Translations under genes and position numbers: made by a program | Notes under the pieces: model-generated | What the model was told of the DNA's origin: nothing | Database searches by the model: none | The model's input: only the letters and a program-made list of their open reading frames with translations | Assembly (NCBI RefSeq): GCF_029256985.1 | Contig: NZ_JARIDQ010000029.1 | Span: 1-38,250 of the forward strand | From: Otariodibacter sp. | Lineage (GTDB): Bacteria > Pseudomonadota > Gammaproteobacteria > Enterobacterales > Pasteurellaceae | DNA length: 38,250 nucleotides | Direction of reading: 5' to 3' | In this document: positions 30,070 to 38,250 of the stretch, piece after piece | Layout of the letters: every line of letters starts with the position of its first letter | Position numbering within the stretch: position 1 is the first letter of the stretch

Positions 30070-30489
30070 ATGAAAAAAACAACAATTTTAAATGCTCAAC
30101 TTTCCCACCTTATTGCAACAATGGGGCATACAGATGGATTAACTATTTGTGATGCAGGGTTGCCTATTCCATCAGATCAAACTTGCGTTGATTTAGCTCT
30201 TACTAAAGGACTTCCTGATTTTTTATCCACATTAGAAGTGGTTTTATCCGAGCTATTTGTGGAAAAAATTCTATTAGCAGAAGAAATTAAACAAAAGAAT
30301 CCTCAAGTAGAAACAAAATTACTCGATTTAATTGGAAAAATAGCAAAAGAACAAACAAAGCCCATTTCTATTGAATATGTTTCTCACGAGGAATTTAAAC
30401 AACATAGCAATCAAGCAAAAGGCGTGGTAAGAACAGGGGAGTGTTCGCCTTATGCTAATATCATTCTTTATTCTGGCGTACCTTTTTAG
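30070..30489 (+). CDS. rbsD: D-ribose pyranase RbsD
   Basis: Speeds conversion of beta-D-ribopyranose to the furanose form used by RbsK. The 139-residue length equals the E. coli protein. His20 in IATMGHTDGL and Asp28 in TICDAGLPIP are the conserved active-site residues, and the C-terminal VVRTGECSPYANIILYSGV is the family end. It is the first gene of rbsDACBK; rbsA begins 9 bases after the stop. Confidence 0.96.
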   Translation: MKKTTILNAQLSHLIATMGHTDGLTICDAGLPIPSDQTCVDLALTKGLPDFLSTLEVVLSELFVEKILLAEEIKQKNPQVETKLLDLIGKIAKEQTKPISIEYVSHEEFKQHSNQAKGVVRTGECSPYANIILYSGVPF

Positions 30490-30498
30490 GTTAAGACT

Positions 30499-31986
30499 AT
30501 GAACATATTATTAAAAATTAACGGAATTGATAAAGCTTTCCCTGGTGTACAAGCCTTAAAAAATGCGTGTTTAAACGTATATTCAGGTAGAGTGATGGCA
30601 CTGATGGGCGAAAATGGTGCTGGTAAATCGACGTTAATGAAAATTCTGACAGGTATTTATCAACGCGATGCAGGCACGATTGAATATCTTGGGCAATTAG
30701 TCAAATTTAGTAACCCTAAACATTCTCAAGAGGCAGGTTTAAGTATTATCCATCAAGAGTTGAATATCCTAGGTAATTTATCTATTGCTGAAAATATCTT
30801 TCTTGGGCGTGAGTTTACTAACAAATGGGGTGGAATAGATTGGCGTAAAATGTATGCAGAATCTGACCGCTTGTTATCTCGTTTAGGCGTGACTCATTCC
30901 AGTCGTAAATTAGCTAGTGAATTGTCCATTGGTGAATTACAAATGGTTGAAATTGCCAAGGCACTAAGTTTTGAATCCAAAGTGATCATAATGGATGAGC
31001 CAACAGATGCTTTGACTGATACAGAAACAGATGCACTTTTTGCCGTTATTCGTGAATTGAAAACAGAAGGGCGAGGCATCGTTTATATTTCTCACCGTAT
31101 TAAAGAAATCTTTGAAATTTGTGATGATGTTACTGTACTGCGTGATGGTCAATTTATTGGTGAGAAACCAGTATCTGACTTAACCGAAGATACCTTAATT
31201 GAAATGATGGTTGGACGTAAATTAGAAGATCAATATCCACATATTGAGATTACCCGTGGTGATGTGCGGTTAGAAGTTAAAAATCTCACAGGAAGTGGGG
31301 TCAAGAACGTGTCCTTTTCATTGCGTCAAGGTGAAATATTAGGGGTATCTGGTTTAATGGGAGCAGGTCGTACAGAGTTAATGAAAGTGTTGTATGGTGC
31401 TTTACCAATGACTTCTGGTGAGATTTATTTAGATGGTAGATCTATCCATAATCGTTCTGCTCAAGATGGTTTGAATAACGGTATTGTTTATATTTCTGAA
31501 GATCGTAAAGGTGACGGCTTAGTGCTAGGTATGTCTGTTAAGGACAATATGTCGCTGACTGCTTTACCTTATTTTTCTCATTTAGGAAAAATAAACAAAG
31601 AAAAAGAGTTAATGGCAGTCGTTGATTTTATTGATTTATTTAATATTAAAACTCCAAGCCCAGATAAGATTATTGGCGAGCTTTCTGGGGGAAATCAGCA
31701 AAAAGTGGCGATAGCTAAAGGGTTGATGACAAGGCCAAATATTTTGATTTTAGATGAACCAACTCGAGGTGTTGATGTTGGTGCGAGAAAAGAAATTTAT
31801 CAATTGATCAACCAATTTAAAGCAGAGGGCTTAAGTATCATTTTAGTTTCTTCCGATATGCCTGAAGTATTAGGTATGTCCGATCGCATTTTTGTAATGA
31901 AAGAAGGCGAGATGACAGGTGAGTTTTCCCGTACTGAGGCAACACAAGAGAAACTATTGGCGGCAGCAATTGGTAAATTACACTAA
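30499..31986 (+). CDS. rbsA: Ribose ABC transporter ATP-binding protein RbsA
   Basis: Fused double ATPase driving ribose import, 495 residues. The first domain has Walker [10 protein letters not shown] (about residues 38-46), signature [15 protein letters not shown] and Walker [13 protein letters not shown]. The second has the degenerate P-loop [12 protein letters not shown], signature [15 protein letters not shown] and Walker [13 protein letters not shown], as is usual for this family of sugar importers. The usual DEPTAAL of the first domain reads DEPTDAL here. An uptake signal is at 30866-30874. Confidence 0.97.
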   Translation: MNILLKINGIDKAFPGVQALKNACLNVYSGRVMALMGENGAGKSTLMKILTGIYQRDAGTIEYLGQLVKFSNPKHSQEAGLSIIHQELNILGNLSIAENIFLGREFTNKWGGIDWRKMYAESDRLLSRLGVTHSSRKLASELSIGELQMVEIAKALSFESKVIIMDEPTDALTDTETDALFAVIRELKTEGRGIVYISHRIKEIFEICDDVTVLRDGQFIGEKPVSDLTEDTLIEMMVGRKLEDQYPHIEITRGDVRLEVKNLTGSGVKNVSFSLRQGEILGVSGLMGAGRTELMKVLYGALPMTSGEIYLDGRSIHNRSAQDGLNNGIVYISEDRKGDGLVLGMSVKDNMSLTALPYFSHLGKINKEKELMAVVDFIDLFNIKTPSPDKIIGELSGGNQQKVAIAKGLMTRPNILILDEPTRGVDVGARKEIYQLINQFKAEGLSIILVSSDMPEVLGMSDRIFVMKEGEMTGEFSRTEATQEKLLAAAIGKLH

Positions 31987-31987
31987 A

Positions 31988-31996
31988 ACAAGCGGT
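31988..31996 (+). repeat. DNA-uptake signal ACAAGCGGT in the rbsA-rbsC gap
   Basis: A perfect 9-mer of the Actinobacillus pleuropneumoniae-clade type. Other perfect copies: 11360, 16050, 30866 and 38132 (minus strand) and 14440, 20221, 26858, 33929 and 34441 (plus strand). Confidence 0.9.
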
Positions 31997-32018
31997 TATT
32001 TTTAGCGAGAATTTTACA

Positions 32019-32978
32019 ATGAACAAACAATTTAATTTAACAAAATTTATAATTGAACAACGCTCGATTATCGCATTGCTTGTATTGATTGCGATTGTAT
32101 CTGTTTTGAATCCCAGTTTTTTTACACCAGATAATTTATTAAATATTTTAAGACAAACCTCAATCAATGCGATTATTGCGATAGGGATGACAATGGTGAT
32201 TCTTATTGCGGGAATTGATTTGTCAGTTGGATCGGTATTAGCACTAACAGGAGCAGTAGCTGCAACTCTAGTCGGAATGGATTTATCCATTTTCATTGTG
32301 ATTCCAGCCGTATTGATTTTTGGTGCTTTGATTGGCTTACTTAATGGTGGATTAGTTGCCTTTGGTAAAGTTCAAGCTTTTATGGCGACATTAATCACAA
32401 TGCTTTTATTGCGTGGCGTTACGATGATTTATATGGGTGGACGTCCAATTAGCACCGGTTTTTCAGATAATGCTGACGTCTTTGCTGAAATAGGAACAGG
32501 TGTGTGGTTTGGCGTGCCAGTACCCGTATGGTTAATGTTTATTTTATTTGCATTAGGTTGGTTCATTTTAACGCAAACACGTATCGGTCGTTATATTTAT
32601 GCATTAGGTGGTAATGAGTCAGCAACAGCATTATCTGGTATTAACGTAAACAAAATTAAGCTATTTGTTTTTGCTGTCAGTGGTGTATTGTCCGCGTTAG
32701 CTGGGTTAATTGTTACTTCTCGTTTAGGTTCAGCACAACCAACAGCGGGTACAGGTTATGAGCTTGATGCTATTGCTGCCGTGGTTGTTGGGGGAACCAG
32801 TTTAATGGGGGGAAAAGGTCGTATTATTGGTACATTAATCGGGGCGTTAATTATTGGTTTCTTAAGTAATGCCTTGAATTTATTAGATATTGACTCTTAC
32901 TATCAACTTGTTGCAAAAGCACTTGTTATTTTAGCTGCGGTTATCTTAGATAACTTCATTGGTCGTAAAAAAGTATAG
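32019..32978 (+). CDS. rbsC: Ribose ABC transporter permease RbsC
   Basis: Membrane channel subunit, 319 residues, of the BPD_transp_2 family with eight to ten hydrophobic segments. AIGMTMVILIAGIDLSVGS, the cytoplasmic coupling region ALGGNESATALSGINVNKIK and GGTSLMGGKGRIIGTLIGA are typical. Works as a dimer with RbsA and the binding protein RbsB. AGCGAGAATTTTACA precedes the ATG, a poor ribosome site, so it probably depends on coupling from rbsA, 32 bases upstream. Confidence 0.97.
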   Translation: MNKQFNLTKFIIEQRSIIALLVLIAIVSVLNPSFFTPDNLLNILRQTSINAIIAIGMTMVILIAGIDLSVGSVLALTGAVAATLVGMDLSIFIVIPAVLIFGALIGLLNGGLVAFGKVQAFMATLITMLLLRGVTMIYMGGRPISTGFSDNADVFAEIGTGVWFGVPVPVWLMFILFALGWFILTQTRIGRYIYALGGNESATALSGINVNKIKLFVFAVSGVLSALAGLIVTSRLGSAQPTAGTGYELDAIAAVVVGGTSLMGGKGRIIGTLIGALIIGFLSNALNLLDIDSYYQLVAKALVILAAVILDNFIGRKKV

Positions 32979-33041
32979 GTTTTATTAACCTAGGTTGGTG
33001 CAGTTTATCTAACTTATTTTCACACTCTCTAGGAGATTTAT

Positions 33042-33914
33042 ATGAAAAAATTAACATCATTAGCAGTTGCATTAGGTTTAGTATTCAGTGCATCAGCAAT
33101 GGCAAAAGACACAATTGCATTAGCAATTTCAACATTAGACAATCCATTCTTTGTTACTCTCAAAGAAGGTGCTGAGAAGAAAGCCAATGAGTTAGGTTAT
33201 GATCTTGTGGTCTTGGATTCACAAAACGACCCAGCAAAAGAGTTATCTAATGTGGAAGATGTAACAGTTCGTGGTGCAAAAGTATTGCTTATTAACCCAA
33301 CAGATTCAGAAGCGGTAGGTAATGCAGTTGCTGTAGCAAACAAAAAACACATTCCGGTAATTACATTAGATCGTGGTGCAAGTAGTGGTAAAATTGTGAG
33401 CCATATTGCATCAGATAACGTTGCGGGCGGAAAAATGGCTGGTGACTTTATTGCAGAAAAAGTGGGTAAAAATGCTAAAGTTATCCAATTAGAAGGAATT
33501 GCAGGAACATCAGTTGCTCGTGAACGTGGTGAAGGATTTAAACAAGCAGTAGAAGCAAATCAATTTGATTTACTTGCTAGCCAACCAGCTGATTTTGACC
33601 GTACTAAAGGTTTAAATGTAACAGAAAACCTTTTAGTCAGTAATGGTGATGCAAAAGCAGTCTTTGCTCAAAACGATGAAATGGCATTAGGTGCATTACG
33701 TGCAATTAGTGCATCAGGTAAAGATATCATCGTAGTTGGTTTTGATGGAACTGATGATGCAATCAAAGCGGTTGAAGGAGGTAAATTAGCTGCAACTATT
33801 GCTCAACAACCAGAAAAAATTGGTGAGTTAGGTGTAGAAACGGCTGATAAATTATTAAAAGGCGAAAAAGTTGATACAAAAATTCCTGTACCATTAAAAG
33901 TGATTAGCAAATAA
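33042..33914 (+). CDS. rbsB: Ribose-binding periplasmic protein RbsB
   Basis: Binds ribose in the periplasm and delivers it to RbsAC. It has 290 residues with a Sec signal peptide (KK at 2-3, hydrophobic 7-18) and cleavage after Ala21 ([12 protein letters not shown]). Mature regions [34 protein letters not shown] and [19 protein letters not shown] match ribose-binding proteins. A strong TAGGAGA ribosome site precedes the ATG. The hairpin that follows may reduce read-through into rbsK. Confidence 0.97.
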   Translation: MKKLTSLAVALGLVFSASAMAKDTIALAISTLDNPFFVTLKEGAEKKANELGYDLVVLDSQNDPAKELSNVEDVTVRGAKVLLINPTDSEAVGNAVAVANKKHIPVITLDRGASSGKIVSHIASDNVAGGKMAGDFIAEKVGKNAKVIQLEGIAGTSVARERGEGFKQAVEANQFDLLASQPADFDRTKGLNVTENLLVSNGDAKAVFAQNDEMALGALRAISASGKDIIVVGFDGTDDAIKAVEGGKLAATIAQQPEKIGELGVETADKLLKGEKVDTKIPVPLKVISK

Positions 33915-33928
33915 TAAAAAATAAATAG

Positions 33929-33980
33929 ACAAGCGGTCACTTTTTGCAAAAGTTTTGCAAGATCTGACCGCTTATTTTTT
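33929..33980 (+). terminator. Uptake-signal hairpin between rbsB and rbsK
   Basis: AAGCGGTCA (33931-33939) pairs with TGACCGCTT (33965-33973), followed by ATTTTTT. The loop contains an internal palindrome TTGCAAAAGTTTTGCAA (33944-33960). The first arm includes a perfect uptake signal ACAAGCGGT (33929-33937). Paired uptake signals used as terminators are common in this family. Its position inside the operon suggests partial termination before rbsK. Confidence 0.75.
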
Positions 33981-34009
33981 GAAATCAATAAGTATTGTTG
34001 GGGAATAAA

Positions 34010-34948
34010 ATGAAAAAGAAACTCTGTGTTTTAGGTAGTATCAATGTTGATCACATTATTCGAGTGCCTTATTTTCCAAAAGCAGGAGAAACATTAACGG
34101 GCTATGATTATCAAATTGCTTATGGTGGGAAAGGTGCCAATCAAGCTGTAGCTGCTGCTCGATTAGGGGCAGATGTGCAATTTATCGGAGCGATTGGCGA
34201 AGACCAAATCGGACAAGCGATGAAATCAGCATTTGAACAAGATGGTATTGATACTTCACCTATTTCTATTATTCCTAAACAAAGCACAGGGTTAGCAATG
34301 ATTCAAGTCGCTGATTCAGGTGAAAACAGCATTGTGATTTCTGCTGGTGCAAACGGAGAACTTTCTTCCGATTTAGTTGCACAACACCAATCTGTTATTG
34401 AACAAGCAGATATGCTGTTAATGCAATTAGAAAGCCCATTACAAGCGGTCGAATTAGCTGCACAAATTGCAAAAAAATCGGCAACAAAAGTAGTATTAAA
34501 TCCAGCTCCCGCACAGCCTTTACCAGAAAGCCTATTATCTTTATTAGATATGATTACTCCGAATGAAACAGAAGCAGAAATTTTAACAGGGGTAAAAGTT
34601 ACCGATGAGCGATCAGCGAAACAAGCAGCAGAAAAATTCCATCAGGTCGGGATTGAAACAGTAATGATTACCCTCGGCTCAAAAGGCGTATATGTAAGCC
34701 AACAAATAGAAGATAAAATTCAGGGACAAATTATTGCAGGTTTCCGTGTGAATGCAGTCGATACTACTGCTGCTGGCGATACCTTTAATGGTGGCGTGGT
34801 CACTGGATTACTTGAAGGTAAAACTCTCGATGAATCTATCCGCTTTGCTCACGCAGCCGCAGCTCTTTCTGTTACTAGAATGGGAGCGCAGACAGCAATC
34901 CCAACTCGCCAAGAAACCGATCAGTTTTTGTTAGAAAAACAACAATAA
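34010..34948 (+). CDS. rbsK: Ribokinase RbsK
   Basis: Phosphorylates ribose to ribose-5-phosphate with ATP. I start at ATG 34010, 6 bases after GGGG; the frame extends to TTG 33995 but that site lacks a ribosome signal. It has 312 residues. PfkB-family signatures are present: GSINVDHI near the N-terminus, the substrate loop GGKGANQAVAAARLG and the catalytic aspartate in DTTAAGDTFNGG. The last reads AAGD where GAGD is commoner. It is the last gene of rbsDACBK and carries an uptake signal (34441-34449). Confidence 0.96.
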   Translation: MKKKLCVLGSINVDHIIRVPYFPKAGETLTGYDYQIAYGGKGANQAVAAARLGADVQFIGAIGEDQIGQAMKSAFEQDGIDTSPISIIPKQSTGLAMIQVADSGENSIVISAGANGELSSDLVAQHQSVIEQADMLLMQLESPLQAVELAAQIAKKSATKVVLNPAPAQPLPESLLSLLDMITPNETEAEILTGVKVTDERSAKQAAEKFHQVGIETVMITLGSKGVYVSQQIEDKIQGQIIAGFRVNAVDTTAAGDTFNGGVVTGLLEGKTLDESIRFAHAAAALSVTRMGAQTAIPTRQETDQFLLEKQQ

Positions 34949-34981
34949 TGTAGATATTATTTTCTTATTAGTTTTAAACAG

Positions 34982-35015
34982 TACACCTCAATCAGTTTGG
35001 TTTGATTGAGGTGTA
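34982..35015. terminator. Bidirectional terminator between rbsK and the OPA transporter
   Basis: TACACCTCAATCA (34982-34994) and TGATTGAGGTGTA (35003-35015) form a perfect 13-bp stem with an 8-base loop between two convergent genes. T-rich sequence follows on the plus strand (35022-35033) but there is no clean T-run. Confidence 0.65.
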
Positions 35016-35043
35016 ACTATCTATTTTATTTTAGATTATTATT

Positions 35044-36360
35044 CTATTTCTTATCAAATAATGTGAATGTGATAAATCCAAAAGCAAGGAAACAAGATAC
35101 GATGAGGGCATAGAATCCACCGTCCCATCCGTATAAATCAACTAATTTACCCATTACCCATCCAGCACTAGCAGAACCAATTAAATAACCAAATAACCCG
35201 GTTAAACCAGTTGCTGTTCCTGTAGCAACCCTTGGTACTAGATCTGCTGCTTGTAAACCAATCATCATTACTGGTCCGTAAATTAAAAAACCAATAGCAA
35301 TTAAACATATATTATCTATAATTGGATTTCCTGCTGGATTTTTCCAATAAATGATAATTGCAATAAGTACTCCAACCAAAAACATTAGCATTGGTGGTGC
35401 TCTGTGTCCTTTAAATACTTTATCACTTAGATAGCCACTAACTAGCATTCCAAATATACCAGCATATTCGTATAAAAAATAAGCCCAACTTTGTTTATCT
35501 ACTGAAAAACCTTTTACTTCTTTCAAATAAGTTGGAGCCCAGTCAATGATGCCGTATCGAATAAAGTAAACAAATACATTGGCTATTGCTATTGCCCATA
35601 GGAATTTATTATGAATAATATATTTATAGAAAATATCTGTTGCAGAAAGTTTATCTGCAGATTCTACGTGTTCTATTGTTTTTTCACCCCTCCATTCATC
35701 AACAGGAGGTAATCCTTGTGATTCAGGAGTATCACGCATTAACCAGAACATAATTAAAGCAAGTACAATAGCAATTAATGCAGGGAAATAGAAAAGTGAT
35801 TGCCAAGCACCAAAAATAGCTAATCCTAGAATAGCTAAAGGCCCAATAAGTCCTCCTCCTAAATTATGAGAAATATTCCACCAACTCCACCATGTCCCTC
35901 TTTCTGTTTTGGAGAACCAATTGGTCATTGTTTTTGCACCAGGAGGATATCCCATTCCTTGGAACCAACCATTAAATGCAGATAATATGATCATGATAGG
36001 AATGGAAGATAGTACACCAGGAACCAAGCCGAATATTAAACTGACAATAGCCGAGCCTAGAAGCCCAATGGTAATAAAATATTTAGGATTTGAGCGATCG
36101 GATACATTTCCCATTACAAACTTACTGATACCATATGCTAAAGATAGTGCAACTCCGACAGTACCTAAATCAGCTTTTGTAAAACCATATTCTTGAATTA
36201 AATATGGCATTGCTAATGAAAAATTTTTACGTATTAAATAATATGCAGCATAGCCAATGAATACTCCAGCGAAAACTTGCCAACGTAATCTTTTATATTC
36301 ATTATCAACATTGCCAGATTTTCTAGGAGCAACGGGAGATGCTTTTAAAAATGAAAACAT
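35044..36360 (-). CDS. OPA-family organophosphate:phosphate antiporter, GlpT paralogue
   Basis: Second organophosphate/phosphate antiporter of the window, 438 residues, 12 hydrophobic segments, major facilitator superfamily. It keeps the substrate-site residues of GlpT by motif: arginines in YYLIRKNFSLAMPY and YFIRYGIIDW, histidine in WNISHNLGGG and lysine in YGISKFVMGNVSDRSNP. The first loop is the canonical RKNF, unlike the glpT at 6920. Much of the chain resembles E. coli GlpT, while FSKTERGTWWSWWNISHN recalls UhpC/UhpT, so the substrate could be glycerol-3-phosphate, a hexose phosphate or another phosphate ester. AAAGGAAAA lies just before the ATG. It is divergent from the PTS EIICB gene, 237 bases away. 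Confidence 0.85.
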   Translation of the reverse strand: MFSFLKASPVAPRKSGNVDNEYKRLRWQVFAGVFIGYAAYYLIRKNFSLAMPYLIQEYGFTKADLGTVGVALSLAYGISKFVMGNVSDRSNPKYFITIGLLGSAIVSLIFGLVPGVLSSIPIMIILSAFNGWFQGMGYPPGAKTMTNWFSKTERGTWWSWWNISHNLGGGLIGPLAILGLAIFGAWQSLFYFPALIAIVLALIMFWLMRDTPESQGLPPVDEWRGEKTIEHVESADKLSATDIFYKYIIHNKFLWAIAIANVFVYFIRYGIIDWAPTYLKEVKGFSVDKQSWAYFLYEYAGIFGMLVSGYLSDKVFKGHRAPPMLMFLVGVLIAIIIYWKNPAGNPIIDNICLIAIGFLIYGPVMMIGLQAADLVPRVATGTATGLTGLFGYLIGSASAGWVMGKLVDLYGWDGGFYALIVSCFLAFGFITFTLFDKK

Positions 36361-36574
36361 ATATTTTCCTTTTACTATAACTAAACGTTACTGAAAATTT
36401 TAAGTACTTAATTACTTTTTTTCAATCTTACTTTAAGTATATTACCCCTATTTTTTTTAATGATTTATCGGTTTTGGTATAAGTTATTATTTTTTATACA
36501 AATATCTTTCTTATAATTATTTCAATATTATAATTATCTTAATTCCTATCTATTTTTTAGATCATCACAATTGA

Positions 36575-36590
36575 TCAGTTAAATAACTGA
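36575..36590 (+). promoter_or_regulatory. Palindrome before the PTS EIICB gene, possible operator
   Basis: TCAGTTAAATAACTGA is a perfect 16-base palindrome (7-bp arms, central AA). It ends inside the GAGGT ribosome site (36589-36593) of the EIICB gene. A regulator or a small mRNA hairpin here could control expression. No known operator is recognised. The rest of 36361-36574 is AT-rich with no other clear site. Confidence 0.35.
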
Positions 36591-36597
36591 GGTATTT

Positions 36598-38091
36598 ATG
36601 TTTAAACAACTGCAACAAGTCGGCAAAGCCTTTATGTTACCTATTGCAATCCTACCAGCAGCGGGGTTGTTACTAGGTATTGGTGGAGCATTATCAAATA
36701 CTGCAACGGTACAAGCTTATCCTGTATTGGATAATCCAACCTTACAAGGCATTTTCCAAATAATGTCAGCGGCGGGGAGTGTTGTCTTTGCTAATTTAGC
36801 TTTATTGCTTTGTATCGGGCTAGGTATCGGACTTGCAAAAAGAGATAAAGGCGTAGCGGCATTAGCAGCGGTAGTCGGTTATTTAATAATGACTGGTACT
36901 ATTGCAGCATTGATTCCCTTATTTTCCCCAGAAACGAAAAGCATTGATACAGGGGTAATTGGTTCATTAGTGATGGGGTTGATTACAGTTAAATTACATA
37001 ACAAATATCATAATATTCAATTACCTCAAATTTTAGGATTCTTTGGTGGTTCTCGCTTTGTACCTATTGTTACTGCTTTTTCAGCTATTTTCGTTGGGGC
37101 AATATTCTTCCTTATTTGGCCAACTTTCCAACAATGGTTAGTATCAGCAGGTAAGGGGATAGCTTCAATGGGAGAAGTGGGGACATTTTTTTATGGCTTT
37201 CTAATGAGATTAAGTGGTGCGGTTGGTTTACATCATATGATCTATCCTCTTTTCTGGTTTACTGAATTAGGGGGAACAGAAGTTGTTAATGGTGAAACCA
37301 TCATTGGCGCACAAAAAATATTTTTTGCTCAGTTAGCAGATCCAAATCATCAAGGCTTATTTACTGAAGGAACTCGTTTCTTTGCAGGTCGTTTCGATAC
37401 CATGATGTTTGGTTTACCTGCGGCGTGTTTAGCAATGTATCACGCAGTACCGAAAAAACGTCGTAAACAGATTGGCGGATTATTCCTTGGTGCGGCATTA
37501 ACGTCTTTTATTACCGGGATCACAGAACCTATTGAATTTATGTTCCTATTTGTTGCTCCGTGGTTATATGTTTTTCACGCATTCTTAGATGGGGTTTCTT
37601 TCTATATTGCTGATTTCCTTAATATTTCTATCGGTAACACTTTCTCTGGTGGTTTCATTGATTTCTTACTATTTGGTATTTTACAAGGGAATGCAAATAC
37701 AAACTGGATTGATGTTATCTTTGTTGGTATCCCTTGGGCTGTCCTTTATTATTTTTCATTCTTATTCTTGATCCGTAAGTTTAATGTAATGACTCCTGGT
37801 CGGGCAGAAGAACAAGAAGAAGTTGTAGAACAGCAAACTACATCATTAACTGAAAATGCACACACAATTATCCAAGCATTAGGAACAGAAAGTAATATTG
37901 AGCATGTGGATGCTTGTATAACTCGTTTGCGTGTTTCAGTGAAGGATGTTAAATCAGTAGATAAACCTAAATTGAAATCAGTAGGTGCTATTGAAGTATT
38001 AGAAGTGGGGGGTGGTGTTCAAGCTGTTTTCGGTGCGAAAGCTGTTTTGTATAAGAGTGAAATAAATCAAATATTAGAAAAGGATGACTAA
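36598..38091 (+). CDS. Glucose-family PTS permease, EIICB
   Basis: Membrane permease with a fused C-terminal IIB domain, 497 residues. The IIC part (about 1-395) has FMLPIAILPAAGLLLGIG, LGFFGGSRFVPI, GLHHMIYPLFWFTELGG and the conserved substrate motif GITEPIEFMFLFVAP. A charged linker (about 400-420) leads to the IIB domain, with the phosphorylated cysteine near residue 440 in DACITRLRVSVKD. There is no IIA domain, so it must borrow one such as the general EIIA-Glc. The long insert ELGGTEVV...AQKIFFAQLADPNH places it among glucose, glucosamine, N-acetylglucosamine and maltose permeases, but I cannot choose between them. It stands alone except for the divergent OPA transporter. Confidence 0.88.
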   Translation: MFKQLQQVGKAFMLPIAILPAAGLLLGIGGALSNTATVQAYPVLDNPTLQGIFQIMSAAGSVVFANLALLLCIGLGIGLAKRDKGVAALAAVVGYLIMTGTIAALIPLFSPETKSIDTGVIGSLVMGLITVKLHNKYHNIQLPQILGFFGGSRFVPIVTAFSAIFVGAIFFLIWPTFQQWLVSAGKGIASMGEVGTFFYGFLMRLSGAVGLHHMIYPLFWFTELGGTEVVNGETIIGAQKIFFAQLADPNHQGLFTEGTRFFAGRFDTMMFGLPAACLAMYHAVPKKRRKQIGGLFLGAALTSFITGITEPIEFMFLFVAPWLYVFHAFLDGVSFYIADFLNISIGNTFSGGFIDFLLFGILQGNANTNWIDVIFVGIPWAVLYYFSFLFLIRKFNVMTPGRAEEQEEVVEQQTTSLTENAHTIIQALGTESNIEHVDACITRLRVSVKDVKSVDKPKLKSVGAIEVLEVGGGVQAVFGAKAVLYKSEINQILEKDD

Positions 38092-38094
38092 GAT

Positions 38095-38140
38095 AAGCGG
38101 TTAGATGATTGCAAAGTTTTGCGAAAATCTAACCGCTTGT
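38095..38140 (+). terminator. Uptake-signal hairpin after the PTS EIICB gene
   Basis: AAGCGGTTAGAT (38095-38106) pairs perfectly with ATCTAACCGCTT (38127-38138) over a 20-base loop, 3 bases after the stop. A perfect uptake signal on the minus strand (ACCGCTTGT, 38132-38140) forms the second arm. The T-run is poor. Confidence 0.6.
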
Positions 38141-38213
38141 TGTAATGAAAATAAACAGAATGAATTAAATTTCACCGAGCAACACAAAAACGAAAATTTT
38201 TTACAAAAAGTAC

Positions 38214-38241
38214 TTGTCATGATGTAATTTTTCTCTATAAT
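38214..38241 (+). promoter_or_regulatory. Strong sigma70 promoter at the right edge
   Basis: TTGTCA (38214-38219) and a perfect TATAAT (38236-38241) are 16 bases apart. They are preceded by an A/T-rich, UP-like stretch (38192-38210) and followed by ACGCACCAC. The gene it serves lies beyond the window; a stable RNA or ribosomal operon would fit such a strong promoter, but this is a guess. Confidence 0.6.
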
Positions 38242-38250
38242 ACGCACCAC

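Overview
The window comes from the chromosome of a low-GC member of the Pasteurellaceae. The genes match that family closely: a protein D-like GlpQ lipoprotein, a NadN-type NAD nucleotidase and the glpCBA/glpT/glpQ/glpFK cluster. The 9-mer ACAAGCGGT, the DNA-uptake signal of the Actinobacillus pleuropneumoniae/Mannheimia/H. ducreyi clade, occurs ten times, against less than one expected by chance. The species cannot be named from the sequence alone.

Layout. (1) 1-343: 3' end of an IS1016-like insertion sequence (IS1595 family). (2) 640-12866: a glycerol / glycerol-3-phosphate regulon. glpF-glpK, glpQ and glpT are on the minus strand and the anaerobic dehydrogenase operon glpABC diverges on the plus strand. 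A two-gene unit, nadN plus an unrecognised secreted protein, sits between glpQ and glpF. (3) 12867-14125: 1.26 kb without an intact gene. It holds a heavily decayed IS1595-family element with both terminal inverted repeats still visible, then the likely chromosomal origin oriC (three perfect DnaA boxes, AT-rich GATC-containing 13-mers). (4) 14126-23701: mnmG (gidA), rsmG (gidB) and the complete F1Fo ATP synthase operon atpIBEFHAGDC, ended by a clear terminator. (5) 23789-34948: ribose region. rbsR is cut off from rbsDACBK by a 5.1-kb cassette holding a GntR-type LacI regulator, an ascorbate-type PTS (IIB, IIC, IIA) and a split two-subunit transketolase. (6) 35044-38091: a second GlpT-like organophosphate antiporter, divergent from a glucose-family PTS EIICB. 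The last 40 bases hold a strong sigma70 promoter for a gene beyond the window.

How the genes work together. GlpQ releases glycerol-3-phosphate from glycerophosphodiesters, GlpT imports it and GlpABC oxidises it anaerobically. GlpF and GlpK bring in and phosphorylate glycerol. RbsABC imports ribose, RbsD and RbsK prepare and phosphorylate it. The PTS-transketolase cassette has import, phosphorylation and a ketose-phosphate-cleaving enzyme but no isomerase or dedicated kinase. This suggests a very short pathway for a ketose that the PTS phosphorylates directly; its substrate is unknown and it is the most interesting unit here. Four promoters (glpF, glpA, the PTS cassette and rbsD) can each be modelled with a CRP-like site centred about 60 bp upstream of the predicted start. 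In three of them a predicted specific-regulator operator overlaps the promoter or start. All sites were read by eye and none is experimentally supported here.
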